Part shown: in pieces, positions 43,044-52,302 of the stretch | How the letters are laid out: each line of letters opens with the position of its first letter | Position numbering within the stretch: the first letter of the stretch is position 1 | Origin: DATMQA01 sp035566895 | GTDB taxonomy: Bacteria > Verrucomicrobiota > Verrucomicrobiia > Limisphaerales > UBA8199 | Direction: 5' to 3' | Assembly (NCBI GenBank): GCA_035566895.1 | Contig: DATMQA010000227.1 | Span: 1 to 64,000, forward strand | DNA length: 64,000 nt | Position numbers and translations under genes: made by a program | Notes under the pieces: generated by a model | Seen by the model: only the letters and a program-made list of their open reading frames with translations | Told to the model about the DNA's origin: nothing | The model's database searches: none

Positions 43044-44474
43044 TCAATGGCTGATGACGTCCAGGATACCGCTGCGCAGCGCGTACCACACAAATTGCTG
43101 AAACTCGTCGCCCGGTTTTCGCGCGTAGTCTGCTTTACCCTCCTTCATCGAGCCTGGTGCTTCCGGCGCGTTGGATTTCCTGATTTTCAACAGGTTCTCC
43201 AAGAACGAGGCGACGCGATTGTCCAATCCCTTTTCGGTGTCGGTTTGTTTGTCGAGAACGGCGAGCTCCAAATCCCTGTAGATCGCCCGCACATGGCCGT
43301 GAGCCTGGCCGGCGGTCACATCGATTTCAAACGCGGCCTCTTCAGCGCGGCCGGACTTTATCCGGGTGCGTTCCGCAATATCAAGGAACGCATTAAGGCG
43401 GGTCAGGTCCATCGCACTGAGTGAACCGGAAAAGTGGAGGGAGAAATCCGGCGGCGTGATCGGGATCGACATCACCAGCTTGAGTGTTCCGGCGTCCATG
43501 AGGTCGCCCTGCCCCCGGAGCAGGATTGCGGCAGCGGCTTCGGCGCGGTTGGCAATGCCTTCGACGGACATACTAACGGTTTCGAACGTCAGCACGCCGC
43601 GAGCGGCTCCAGCGAGCACCCTCTCGCAGTATGTGAGGTGCCCGTTGGTGATGCTGAGGGTATCGACCTGCAACGGCAGCGGGATGGCGGCCAGCGCCTC
43701 GTTCACCATGAGCGGACTCTTCACGAACCGCTCCACCGGCTTGTCACGATTAACCAACGCATCGAAAGAAGGCCGGGAGAAGTGGACCGAGCGGGCCCGG
43801 TACGACTTGCCCTGGAGCAGTTCGCCAAATGCCAGGCCCAACACTTTGCATTCAGGCAGGACCACATGAAACCGCGTCGTTCGAAAATCGTGCGCCGCAA
43901 AAAATTCTTCGTCTCCGACCAAGGTCCGGAGCTGCGTTCCTTCGGCGAAGAGTTCCGAACCCGGCACCGACGCTCGCAGCCGCGCGCAGCGGAGCCCGTA
44001 ATGTGACTGAGGAAATTCCGCCTCGAGATTCGTCGCCTCGAGGCTGGCATGGGCGAGGACGTCACTCAGAGCAGCCGTTCCCCAGAGCAGCCGCGTCCAG
44101 CGAATGCCCGTCAGCGAAATCCGGCCGACCTTGAGCGTCGAATTCGTGGCACTCACGGTGACGGATTGAGCGGCCAGACGATTGGCGCCCATCGCGTAAT
44201 CCACTGCCCCGAGCCGCAACGCGTACCCTGGATGCGCTATCGCAAACGCTCGCTCCACCTTCCCTTTGGCAAAACCGTTGAGGAGCGCGCCACCGAACAA
44301 AAGGATGAGCACCGCGACGGCGAGGGCGGCCCCACCAAGGCAAAGGCCCGCGCAGGCTGACACCCTCCGCAGCGACAGCCCCCGGCGATTCTTCGCCGCT
44401 CGTTTGCTTCGCCGCTTTAGAAGGCCTCGCCATTTCAAATGACGCTCCCTCGGAGGCGTTGCCAGGCTGATCAT
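43044..44474 (-). CDS. AsmA/DUF748-like envelope protein
   Basis: 476 aa. A basic N-terminus (HLKWRGLLKRRSKRAAKNRR), one membrane helix (about 44-66) and a long beta-rich extracytoplasmic region with AsmA-like features (RISLTGIRWTRLLWG, LEVDTLSITNGHLTY-type strands, SLSAMDLTRLNAFL). Such proteins bridge inner and outer membrane and affect lipid transport. The N-terminal coding region (44410-44474) and its upstream sequence are homologous to the start of the macA-like gene at 51851, but a one-base difference puts it in another frame. Probably co-transcribed with csbD upstream. Confidence 0.65.
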   Translation of the reverse strand: MISLATPPRERHLKWRGLLKRRSKRAAKNRRGLSLRRVSACAGLCLGGAALAVAVLILLFGGALLNGFAKGKVERAFAIAHPGYALRLGAVDYAMGANRLAAQSVTVSATNSTLKVGRISLTGIRWTRLLWGTAALSDVLAHASLEATNLEAEFPQSHYGLRCARLRASVPGSELFAEGTQLRTLVGDEEFFAAHDFRTTRFHVVLPECKVLGLAFGELLQGKSYRARSVHFSRPSFDALVNRDKPVERFVKSPLMVNEALAAIPLPLQVDTLSITNGHLTYCERVLAGAARGVLTFETVSMSVEGIANRAEAAAAILLRGQGDLMDAGTLKLVMSIPITPPDFSLHFSGSLSAMDLTRLNAFLDIAERTRIKSGRAEEAAFEIDVTAGQAHGHVRAIYRDLELAVLDKQTDTEKGLDNRVASFLENLLKIRKSNAPEAPGSMKEGKADYARKPGDEFQQFVWYALRSGILDVISH

Positions 44475-44545
44475 TTGCTGTCGCTGTGGTTTTGGCCACC
44501 CGGCTGATGTCTGCCGGTTCCATTTTCAGGATTTCCTGTTTTTTA
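44410..44545 (-). repeat. Leader/N-terminal block duplicated at 51745-51875
   Basis: About 130 bp here match the first 35 codons and leader of the macA-like gene. Shared translated words include EPADIS, VAKTT, DQP and RHLKWR. An indel near 44465 changes the frame relative to the other copy. Confidence 0.8.
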
Positions 44546-44646
44546 TCTTCTGGTCACGTTCGTGAAACGCGGCCAGGACCCCTTCCCGCCACGGGCGCTG
44601 GACCTTGACTCACGTCCTCAGTTCGCTCGCGCGGGAGGTGGACAGG

Positions 44647-44850
44647 CTATTTGCAGCAGCAGGACGAGGCCTCTTTGACGGCCTTTTCGACCGCTTCACG
44701 GGTTTCGCCGGTGCGCTTCTGAATGCGCCCCAACAGTTCATCGTGCTTGCCCTCGGCGCATTGGAGATCATCATCGGTAAGCTGGGCCCACTTCTGCTTC
44801 AGCTTGCCCTTGGTGATGTTCCAGTCGCCTTTGATTTCGAGTGTGTTCAT
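44647..44850 (-). CDS. CsbD-like stress protein with Cys-rich tail
   Basis: 67 aa from ATG 44850 (MNTLEIKGDWNITKGKLKQ). KGDWNITKGKLKQKWAQLTDDDL and the following GKxDELLGRIQKRTGE are the CsbD core, a small hydrophilic general-stress protein of unknown mechanism. The tail SSCCCK is an unusual cluster of three Cys, possibly for metal binding or membrane attachment. It has a sigma-54 promoter (44956-44972) and paired palindromes, with a leader of about 95 nt. Confidence 0.85.
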   Translation of the reverse strand: MNTLEIKGDWNITKGKLKQKWAQLTDDDLQCAEGKHDELLGRIQKRTGETREAVEKAVKEASSCCCK

Positions 44851-44955
44851 AATGCTTGGTTTTGTTTTTCGTTTGTGAATCGCCGTTAACGTAACGGCAA
44901 AGTGTTCCAGGGGTATCCTATCGGTTAAGGTGCCCTTGCGTACCCTTTCTCTTCC

Positions 44956-44972
44956 AGCAAATGGAGGGCCAA
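44956..44972 (-). promoter_or_regulatory. Sigma-54 promoter of csbD
   Basis: Minus-strand TTGGCCCTCCATTTGCT: GG (44969-44970) to GC (44957-44958) with 10 bp between. Paired palindromes begin 92 bp upstream of the GG. It is one base different from the promoter of the macA-like gene. Confidence 0.8.
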
Positions 44973-45061
44973 CCCAACGCCCGGCGCTCCAACTCTTCAA
45001 TCCAGCCTATTAAAGCGCTTGAGATTACTTTCGTTGTGCAATGAACCGAGTGTAAAGGCAC

Positions 45062-45103
45062 TGCAACTTGCACGGCGGCAACCGCCGCAGCAGGCACTTT
45101 GCA
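45062..45103. promoter_or_regulatory. Paired activator sites for csbD
   Basis: TGCAACTTGCA (45062-45072) and GGCACTTTGCA (45093-45103), starts 31 bp apart; one base of the second site departs from TGCA-N3-TGCA. Confidence 0.7.
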
Positions 45104-45252
45104 ATGTGGACGAGCGGCGTGAAGTGACTCCCTGGAAATCGGTCCCCTGCTCGTTTTGGGACCCGCCCCAGCCAGAATCGCCAGGTCGAACGGCTCAGCG
45201 CGTCATGTCGAGGGCCTTATTTCGGTGCTCGCCACCACGATCTGCATAGTGA

Positions 45253-47847
45253 CTAATTTACCGTGGCTCGGTAGAAACGTTCCGGGGTCGTTGCGGCATG
45301 GTCCACGATCAATTTCACCGTGCCATCCCCGGTAACCGTAGTCAGGGTTTGCCAGGCGAGATCTTTAAGGGTGTTTTTATATTGCACCAGATATTGGCTT
45401 CCCGGAAGTGTGGCAAAAGAAAAAGTAAAGCTGGTTCCTACCCGGGTCCCGGAAGTAACCACGGGAGGACTGAGCAGCGCGAAAGCACCTCTTCCATGGG
45501 TGAAAGCGAGCAACCTCGCCGCTCCCTGGCTGATCTCCAGGTCGAAAACCGCCACGTTCGGCATTCCGCTCTCGGGTCCCATGTGGGTCCAACTGACAGC
45601 CGCGTCCGCGCTTTTCCAGATTCCGATATCGGTACCGACGTAGAGCGTGTTCGGATTGGACGGGTCGATAACAATCGCATTGAACGGGATATTCACCGGC
45701 GGGCTCACGTTGAAAAACGCCGGGGATGCCGCCAGCGCATTGGTGGTCTTGAAGACATGGCCCAAAGGCAGGAACGCCGGATCATCAAAACTGGAGAAAG
45801 TCACATAAAGGATATTCGCATTCGTCGGATGGAAGGCCAGGCCGCTCACGTAACGACCGAAGTTTAACAAGTCGTTCCACGTGTTCCCGCCGTTGGTGGT
45901 TAGATTCACCTGCCCGAAGGATAGAGTGCCGAAGGCATAGGTGAGGCAGTTGCTGTCGGAAGGAGCGAAGGCCATCGCAGTAATTGCCTCCCCAAGTTCC
46001 GGTCCGTTGGAAAACCAGGACGGGCCGTTAAGAGAAAAAAAGTTCGTGCTTTTCCACAGATTGTCCGTCCCAGCGATAAACACGTTGTCGTTGCACGGAC
46101 ATTTTTTTAAAGGGGCGATAAAAAGCGCGTTATATGTGTCAATCCCGTTAATCGCGCTGGAAAAGCTGGCGCCGCCGTTAGTGGTTCGGTAAATGTCTAA
46201 CGATGGCGCTGAGATCGTCCAATCGGTGTCGGGCCGGCTCGCCGAGATCGCGCTATATCCACCGTCGCCGTAAAACACGGAATTCCAGAGCCGCGGACCC
46301 TCCCAAATCTCGGTGCCGTTATCCTGGCTTGCGCCGAGAGCGAAGTTCGGGTTTGTCGGATGCACGGACCCCTGATAAAACTGCGTGATGGCGAGAGTGG
46401 TGTTGTGATTGCTCCAGGAACTCCCGCCGTCGGTGCTGGACCAGACCCCGCCGTCGTTTCCCACGATCAACCGGTTCGCTGCCCACGCCATCGTCTGCTG
46501 GTCCACGTGAATGTTTGAGGTCACATCAGCCCACGAAGAGCCATTGTACTTCCACAGGTCCACTTCGCCCAGGTAAACACTGTTCACATCGGCGGGATCG
46601 ACTATGATTTCATGAGAATACCAAAAGCGGGTGGTAACACCGGAGGGATTCGGGATTTGCGTCCACGTGGGCGTAGCCGCCCAGGCGTTGGCGGTTTTCC
46701 AAATCCCGAGCAGTGCCCCTGGGGTGCCATTGGTATTGCCGAAGGCATCCTGGATGCTGACATACAAAATATTGGGGTTTGAAGGTGCGAGCGCCATTCC
46801 CACCCGTTCGACCCGGCCGGTAAGATTGCTCCAGGGCCCGAGCACGAGCTGCCAGCTCTCCCCGGCATCCGTGGTGCGATACACGCCGTTTGTTGAAGCA
46901 TTGAATGGATTTCCAAAAACGCTCCCGGCCCCTGCATAGTGCCGATTGAAATCGCCTGGATAACTTTCGATGTCCCAGCCGCCTCCGAAAAGGCCGATGT
47001 GCACTTCCAGCTTGAGCCACCACGTAACCCCGCCGTCAATCGATTTATAGATTCCCACCGGCGGCGGGGAGGGAAGCAACCCGCCGCTGACCCCGGCCAG
47101 GCCACGCACGGTGGCCGCCAGGAGGATATTGGGATTTGCAGGATTTACTTTGATAACGCGGAAGGACGCTTTGGCGAAATAGGAGGTGGCCAGCAGCTGC
47201 CAACTGCTGCCGGCATTCGTGGATTTCAAGAGCCCAAGGCCCGCATAAGCATCCGTAGAGTTCACCCCCTCGCCGGTGCCGGCATAAATGATGTTGGTAT
47301 CGCTGGGCGCAAAGGCAATCGCTCCCATGGCCAAAGAAGCTTGATCATCTGTTTTTGGAGTCCAGCTCGCTCCCGCATCACGCGTTTCCCAGACGCCGCC
47401 CTGGGCTGCGCCGATCAACCAATGATTGGAATTGCCCGGGTTTACCGATACATCTGCAACGCGACCGCTAGCGGGCAACACCGGGGTGCTCTGCTGGATA
47501 ATTAGCGGCGCGGGCCCGATACTCACCCATCGGTCACCTTGAACCTCCCCCGGGCTGGCCGAATCCCGAAGTTGTCCAGTGCCCGTCTGCCGCGCTTTTT
47601 CATGCTGCTTGATTTGCTCAAGCGCCTGGAGCTTCGCCCCATCCGGGATAAACCCGCGGGGAGAAGCGCGTTGCGAGAAAGCCCACCACCAGCGCTGATA
47701 TTCTATGGTGTTGGTGAGATTCCTATTCTGCGCCAAGCCAACCGGCGGCATCGGAGAGCCCGCGGCAGACCATGCCAGCCAGCCGTATAAAAGCAACGAA
47801 GCCAGGACCATTAACGATTCGCGCCTCAAACGCAGCACCAGCGTCAA
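45253..47847 (-). CDS. Secreted BNR/sortilin-like beta-propeller protein
   Basis: 864 aa. Signal peptide (about 13-31, VLASLLLYGWLAWSAAG). Many BNR-type motifs (ATRDAGASWTPK-like, STNAGSSWQLL, TTDAGESWQLV, STDGGSSWSNH) and repeated 'ASPSNPNxLYV' strands form two beta-propellers as in VPS10/sortilin and exo-xyloglucanase-like proteins. The last about 65 residues (FTFSFATLPGSQYLVQYKN, FYRATVN) are the C-terminal domain frequent in secreted proteins of Pedosphaera-like Verrucomicrobia. Probably surface-bound; ligand unknown. Starts 3 bp after the metallothionein-like gene. Confidence 0.8.
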   Translation of the reverse strand: MTLVLRLRRESLMVLASLLLYGWLAWSAAGSPMPPVGLAQNRNLTNTIEYQRWWWAFSQRASPRGFIPDGAKLQALEQIKQHEKARQTGTGQLRDSASPGEVQGDRWVSIGPAPLIIQQSTPVLPASGRVADVSVNPGNSNHWLIGAAQGGVWETRDAGASWTPKTDDQASLAMGAIAFAPSDTNIIYAGTGEGVNSTDAYAGLGLLKSTNAGSSWQLLATSYFAKASFRVIKVNPANPNILLAATVRGLAGVSGGLLPSPPPVGIYKSIDGGVTWWLKLEVHIGLFGGGWDIESYPGDFNRHYAGAGSVFGNPFNASTNGVYRTTDAGESWQLVLGPWSNLTGRVERVGMALAPSNPNILYVSIQDAFGNTNGTPGALLGIWKTANAWAATPTWTQIPNPSGVTTRFWYSHEIIVDPADVNSVYLGEVDLWKYNGSSWADVTSNIHVDQQTMAWAANRLIVGNDGGVWSSTDGGSSWSNHNTTLAITQFYQGSVHPTNPNFALGASQDNGTEIWEGPRLWNSVFYGDGGYSAISASRPDTDWTISAPSLDIYRTTNGGASFSSAINGIDTYNALFIAPLKKCPCNDNVFIAGTDNLWKSTNFFSLNGPSWFSNGPELGEAITAMAFAPSDSNCLTYAFGTLSFGQVNLTTNGGNTWNDLLNFGRYVSGLAFHPTNANILYVTFSSFDDPAFLPLGHVFKTTNALAASPAFFNVSPPVNIPFNAIVIDPSNPNTLYVGTDIGIWKSADAAVSWTHMGPESGMPNVAVFDLEISQGAARLLAFTHGRGAFALLSPPVVTSGTRVGTSFTFSFATLPGSQYLVQYKNTLKDLAWQTLTTVTGDGTVKLIVDHAATTPERFYRATVN

Positions 47848-47850
47848 AAT

Positions 47851-48210
47851 TCATTTGAGGTTTGCAACCGTGCTGCCGCAGCCGGGTTCGTCAATGGCCT
47901 CTTCCGTGCCGCGGGCATCTCGCTCCCCGCTAAGTTCTCCCTGGGGCGCGAGAGCTCCCGCGCGTTGTTCGCCCGGTCGCGTTTCGGCCTGCGTGAGGTT
48001 CTGCCCTTCGCGGGAGTAGCCCGGCTGGGCCACGCTCAGGCAACTGCAGCCGGTGCCTTCTGCACAACCCTGGCAACAGTAGGTTTCCCCTTCGTGTGTA
48101 TATCCTTCACCGGGCCACTCGTTCTTGATCATGGAGCAACCGGGGCACGCAGGCAGCGGGATTGATGTAACTTTCGATAGCTTGGCTGTTTCTTTTTTTT
48201 CAATTTTCAT
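47851..48210 (-). CDS. Prokaryotic metallothionein-like Cys-rich protein
   Basis: 119 aa. Residues 22-60 contain CPGCSM, GEGYTHEGETYCCQGCAEG, TGCSC, a spacing close to bacterial metallothioneins (YYCSxxCAxGH...GCNC). The C-terminal half is polar and not conserved. It would bind Zn or other soft metals. It precedes the BNR exoprotein by 3 bp on the same strand. Confidence 0.6.
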   Translation of the reverse strand: MKIEKKETAKLSKVTSIPLPACPGCSMIKNEWPGEGYTHEGETYCCQGCAEGTGCSCLSVAQPGYSREGQNLTQAETRPGEQRAGALAPQGELSGERDARGTEEAIDEPGCGSTVANLK

Positions 48211-48663
48211 GAATGCTCTTTCGGTTGGTTAGGATTTATCGCCTTGAGGATCGTGGTTCTTTCTTAGTTTCAACAATTATTCTGTTCTAAATGAGATGGC
48301 CGCTTGGCGTAAGCGGCTCGCCTGATGCCAATTTGGCTAGCCTTGCCAGCCAGTGGGAGCAGCGACAAAGCGAGTGCCGCAAGCATGGTTTTGTTCGTAA
48401 CGGTCCTTTCTGTTCGATATGTCCACCAACAAGGTTTTCACTTCGGGGTATTCTATGTGATGGGCCGGTCGCGAGTAATTGGGGGAATCCCCACCGGTGG
48501 ACATCCAACGGTATTCGTACCGGCACTGGGGCATTAACGAATGAACCGGCAGGTTTGCTGGGGCCGGCCCAATCGAGTTGAATTCCCTATCCCGATTGGA
48601 GTGGCTGGCCGGGAATCGTTCGACCGATCGTTTTGCCAACAGGGCCTCAGACTCATGGCGTTT
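48211..48663. other. 453-bp intergenic stretch
   Basis: This is the upstream region of the leftward metallothionein-like gene and downstream of macB. I see no coding frame, no TGCA-N3-TGCA pair and no GG-N10-GC promoter near the start at 48210. A GGGGAATCCCC palindrome lies at 48482-48492. Confidence 0.45.
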
Positions 48664-50610
48664 CTAATCGCGGGCCAGCGCCTCGATGGGGTCGAGTTGT
48701 GCAGCTTTTCTGGCCGGGAGGTAGCCAAAGATGATACCCGTTAGAAAGGCACACCCGAAGGCAATGAGGATGGGTGCAACCGTGAAAATCACACGCCAGC
48801 CGGCGAGCGCGGAGGTGGATAAACCGCCGCCAATGCCGACCGCGACACCCACCAGGCCGCCGATAAAGCAGACCATCACGGCCTCGGTAAGAAACTGAAA
48901 CAATACGTCGAAGCTGCGCGCGCCAATGGCCATGCGGATGCCGATTTCGCGGGTCCGTTCGGTGACGGAGACCAGCATGATGTTCATCACGCCGATGCCG
49001 CCGACCACGAGCGAGATCACGGCAATGGCGGCCAGCAGATAAGTGAGCGTGTTTTGCGTTGCATTGGCCGTGGCGATGGTGTCGGCCATGTTCCGAATGT
49101 TGAAATCTTCCTTGCGATGGCGTTTCATCAGCAGCGTATGGAGAGCCGCCTGCGCCACGCTCATGTCCGCGCCCGGTTTGACTCTCACGACGAGCCCATT
49201 GAAATAGCGTTGTCCAAAGACGCGCGCACCGGCCGTGGTGTAGGGCAGCCAGACGGAGTTATCCATGTCGTCTCCCCGTGGCGTCAAGCCTTTGCTGCTC
49301 AAGACGCCAATGACCAGGAAAGGCGCGTTGCCAATCAGCACATACTGGCCCAGCGGAATCGTGTCATTGGGGAACAGGTTCTTCGCTGCGGTCTGGCCGA
49401 GCACGACGACCTGGGCATAGCGCTTGACGTGTTCGGCCGAGAAGAACACGCCGGACTGCGGCGGCCAATCATGCACCTGCGGAAAGTCTTCGCCGGTTCC
49501 GACCACGGTGACCGTCAAGTCCTGGTCGCCAAAGCGCAGCAGTGAAGACAACGAGGTTTCCGGGACCGCCAGGGCGACCCCCGGGACGCTGCGGATGGAC
49601 GGCAGATCTTCAGGCAGGAAACTGGTCACCACTACGGCTGAGGCGCGCACGGCGGGTGGTCCGCGCATAATCGTCAACAGGTCGGTGCCCATGGCCTGGA
49701 TGCGCTCGAGGACATCCTGCTTCGCGCCGTTGCCGATCGCCATCAGCGCGATCACCGAGGCGACGCCGATGATGATACCGAGCATGGTGAGCGCGGTTCG
49801 GAGCCGGTTGTGCAGCAGCGAACTCAACGCCATCTTCAAAGCCTCGCCCAGGACCGCCACACCCGGCTTGGCATCCTTTACGGTTTCGCCCGACTTCGCT
49901 TGGTTGCCGGCCTCCCCTTTCGGTTGCGACTCGTCGGAGGTGATACGCCCATCGGCAATGCGCACGAGACGGTGCGCGTAAGCGGCGATGTCGCTGTCGT
50001 GGGTGACCAAAATGATCGTGTGCCCTTGACCATGCAGGTTCTCCAGAATAGCCATGACCTCCTTGCCGCCCTGGCTATCCAGCGCGCCGGTAGGTTCATC
50101 GGCCAGAATCACCGGCCCACCGTTCATGAGCGCGCGGGCGATGCTAACGCGCTGTTGCTGGCCGCCGGACAGTTGGTTGGGATGGTGCTGCAGCCGGTCG
50201 CCCAGTCCAAGTTCTCGCAACAAGTCACTGGCATGCGCCTCTCGCTGGGTCTTCGCCAGGCCGCAGTACACGGCTGGAACTTCCGCGTTTTCGACGGCAC
50301 TCAGGTCGGACATCAAGTTGTAGCGCTGGAAGATGAAGCCGAAGGTATCGCGCCGCAGTGCCGCCAGCGCATCGCCGTTGAGACTGGCAACTTCGACGCC
50401 GCGGATGGAATAGGCGCCACTCGACGGCTTGTCGAGACAGCCGATGATGTTCATGAGCGTTGATTTGCCCGAGCCAGAGGCGCCCATAATGGCGACGAAT
50501 TCGCCGCTCTGAATCGACAGGCTTACTTCTTTGAGCACGGTCAGCGGCTGGCCGCCCGACGTATAAGTGCGGCTGACCGCCTTCAATTCGAGCAGTGGTG
50601 ACGACATCAA
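48664..50610 (-). CDS. macB: MacB-like ABC transporter (ATPase-permease fusion)
   Basis: 648 aa. N-terminal ATPase (Walker A GASGSGKST near 42, signature LSGGQQQRVSIARAL, Walker B VILADEPTGALD), a linker, then four membrane helices: first near 275, a large periplasmic MacB_PCD domain (about 290-520), and three at the C-terminus within the FtsX fold. MacB works with a MacA adaptor and an outer-membrane channel to export peptides, toxins or siderophores. It overlaps the macA-like gene by 4 bp. No TolC gene is nearby. Confidence 0.9.
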   Translation of the reverse strand: MMSSPLLELKAVSRTYTSGGQPLTVLKEVSLSIQSGEFVAIMGASGSGKSTLMNIIGCLDKPSSGAYSIRGVEVASLNGDALAALRRDTFGFIFQRYNLMSDLSAVENAEVPAVYCGLAKTQREAHASDLLRELGLGDRLQHHPNQLSGGQQQRVSIARALMNGGPVILADEPTGALDSQGGKEVMAILENLHGQGHTIILVTHDSDIAAYAHRLVRIADGRITSDESQPKGEAGNQAKSGETVKDAKPGVAVLGEALKMALSSLLHNRLRTALTMLGIIIGVASVIALMAIGNGAKQDVLERIQAMGTDLLTIMRGPPAVRASAVVVTSFLPEDLPSIRSVPGVALAVPETSLSSLLRFGDQDLTVTVVGTGEDFPQVHDWPPQSGVFFSAEHVKRYAQVVVLGQTAAKNLFPNDTIPLGQYVLIGNAPFLVIGVLSSKGLTPRGDDMDNSVWLPYTTAGARVFGQRYFNGLVVRVKPGADMSVAQAALHTLLMKRHRKEDFNIRNMADTIATANATQNTLTYLLAAIAVISLVVGGIGVMNIMLVSVTERTREIGIRMAIGARSFDVLFQFLTEAVMVCFIGGLVGVAVGIGGGLSTSALAGWRVIFTVAPILIAFGCAFLTGIIFGYLPARKAAQLDPIEALARD

Positions 50611-51851
50611 GGGCCTTTCCGAGCGCTCAGCGCGCTGGTCGTGTTGCTCTTGGCCGTGATTTTCCCAATGACCACCTTTTCCTTCTCCTTGAGACCGTCC
50701 GTGACCTCCGCAGAGATCTCGCTTTTGATGCCGATCTTGATTGCGCGCAGCTCGACGGCGCCATCCGGTTTCAGCACCTGCACCTTGATTTCGGCGCCTT
50801 CGCCGGCATTGCCGATGGCGGCAGCCGGTATCAGCAAAACGCCCTTCGCCTGTGCCAACACGATGAAAACCTGGGCCGTCATCTGAATCTTCAGTTCGCG
50901 CTCCGGATTTGGAATATCAAACAGCACATCGAAGAAGACTACGTTGTTGATAAGTTCCGGGGTGGGGAGGACTTGCCTGATCTTGCCGTTCCAGCGCCGG
51001 GAATCGCCAAGGATAGTGAAATAGACGTCCTGGCCGGGCTTGACGCGGACAATGTCAGCTTCGGAGACTTGCGCCCAAACCGTCACAGTGCTGATGTCGG
51101 CAATCCGCAGGATATTCGGCGCCTGCTGGTTGGCGTTGAGGGTTTGGCCTTCCAGCAGGCTTATGGAAACGACTTCGCCCGCTATCGGCGCCGTGATTTT
51201 GGTATAACCCAGATTGGCTTTGGAGGTGTCAATCGCCGCCGCCGCTTGTTTCATTTGCGCCGCGAGCGAAGCGGCGTCGGCGAAAGCAACATCGTAGGCG
51301 GCCTTGGTGACGTCCCGATCGCTCGTGGAGATTAACCGGTCCGCAAAGAGTTCGTCGTTGCGAACTTCCTGAATTCTGGCAAGCACCAGTTGCGCCTGTT
51401 TCAGCGAGCCCTGTGCGGTCATGCTTTCGAGCGCGGCGTTGGCCGCGGTGAGCGCAGTGTCCGCCAGAACCGGATCAATTTCCGCGAGCAACTGGTTTGC
51501 TTTCACCTGATCGCCCCGACCGACCTTCAGCGATTTAAGCTTGCCGGAGGTCTGAGCGCCGACATCGACATAGTTGGTGGGCTGCACGATGCCGGCTGCC
51601 ACCACCGTGCTTTCGACATCGCCGCGTTCGACGGCAGCGGTCGTATAGTTGATTTTGGCTTTACCAAACGCCCAATGATACCCGAACGCCCCTGCACCCG
51701 CGACAAGGAGCGCTCCAATCAGCCACAGGCGGCGCCGCCGCAGAAGGGCTCGCCATTTCAAGTGGCGCTCCCTCGAAGCCGTTGCCGGCTGATCATGTGC
51801 TGTCGGTGTGGTTTTGGCCACCAGGCTGATGTCTGCCGGTTCCGTTTTCAC
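50607..51851 (-). CDS. macA: MacA-like periplasmic adaptor (HlyD family)
   Basis: 414 aa from GTG 51851. A cytosolic leader of about 40 residues (EPADISLVAKTTPTAHDQP) precedes the membrane anchor (LWLIGALLVAGAGAFGYHWA), then lipoyl/hairpin domains (VEAAGIVQPTNYVDVGAQTSG-like, DQVKANQLLAEIDP) and the beta-barrel. It couples MacB to an outer-membrane channel. The gene has a sigma-54 promoter 23 bp before the start, so the leader is about 12 nt. Its leader region is duplicated in front of the AsmA-like gene. Confidence 0.88.
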   Translation of the reverse strand: MKTEPADISLVAKTTPTAHDQPATASRERHLKWRALLRRRRLWLIGALLVAGAGAFGYHWAFGKAKINYTTAAVERGDVESTVVAAGIVQPTNYVDVGAQTSGKLKSLKVGRGDQVKANQLLAEIDPVLADTALTAANAALESMTAQGSLKQAQLVLARIQEVRNDELFADRLISTSDRDVTKAAYDVAFADAASLAAQMKQAAAAIDTSKANLGYTKITAPIAGEVVSISLLEGQTLNANQQAPNILRIADISTVTVWAQVSEADIVRVKPGQDVYFTILGDSRRWNGKIRQVLPTPELINNVVFFDVLFDIPNPERELKIQMTAQVFIVLAQAKGVLLIPAAAIGNAGEGAEIKVQVLKPDGAVELRAIKIGIKSEISAEVTDGLKEKEKVVIGKITAKSNTTSALSARKGP

Positions 51852-51873
51852 GATTTCCAGTTTTTTCTCTTCC

Positions 51874-51890
51874 AGCTAATGGAGGGCCAA
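51874..51890 (-). promoter_or_regulatory. Sigma-54 promoter of the macAB-like operon
   Basis: Minus-strand TTGGCCCTCCATTAGCT: GG (51887-51888), GC (51875-51876), 10 bp apart. Paired palindromes begin 93 bp upstream of the GG. Confidence 0.85.
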
Positions 51891-51980
51891 CCCAACGCTC
51901 GGGACGCTAACTTCTTTAATCCAGCCCATTAAAGCGCTTGAAATTGGTTTCGTTGCACAGGGGACCGCGTGCAAAGCCGT

Positions 51981-52022
51981 TGCAACTTGCACGGGAGCAA
52001 CCGCCGCAACATGCACTTTGCA
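51981..52022. promoter_or_regulatory. Paired activator sites shared by macAB and the 52303 gene
   Basis: TGCAACTTGCA (51981-51991) and TGCACTTTGCA (52012-52022), starts 31 bp apart, both perfect. Sigma-54 promoters flank them on both sides (51874-51890 leftward, 52194-52209 rightward). Confidence 0.8.
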
Positions 52023-52193
52023 ACATGGACGAGCGGCGTGAAGTGACTCCCGGAAAATCGTTCCCCTGCTCGTTTTGCGACCCGCTCCAGCCAGAATCGC
52101 CAGTTGGGTTGTTGCCGGCGGGTCACTTGCGGATGCCTTGCCTGGCGGGCAAATGAGGCTGGATGCTCGCGCTCGCAGGTTGTCGCGTTCGTG

Positions 52194-52209
52194 TGGCACG
52201 TTCCACGCT
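52194..52209 (+). promoter_or_regulatory. Sigma-54 promoter for the 52303 gene
   Basis: TGGCACGTTCCACGCT: a perfect TGGCACG -24 element, GG (52195-52196) and GC (52207-52208) 10 bp apart. Predicted start at about 52220, leader about 83 nt. Confidence 0.75.
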
Positions 52210-52302
52210 ATAGAGCAGCCTGAGAACGTAATGGTGACTAATTCCCATTATTGTGCTTCTGCCGGTTCGCCGCGAACCGAACAAATTAAATCGAGATTCG
52301 AA

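Larger units (their letters stand above)
44945..45190. repeat. Promoter/activator-site block duplicated at 51870-52105
   Basis: About 240 bp including the sigma-54 promoter, the AAGCGCTT palindrome, the paired sites and a downstream segment (GACGAGCGGCGTGAAGTGACT and following) match the block upstream of macA. Most of the identity is non-coding, so the copy arose by recent duplication or is under regulatory constraint. Confidence 0.85.
51745..52105. repeat. Intact copy of the duplicated promoter/leader block
   Basis: Contains, contiguously, the macA leader and first codons, the sigma-54 promoter, the AAGCGCTT palindrome and the paired activator sites. The homologous sequence at 44410-45190 is split by about 400 bp carrying csbD. 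Confidence 0.85.
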
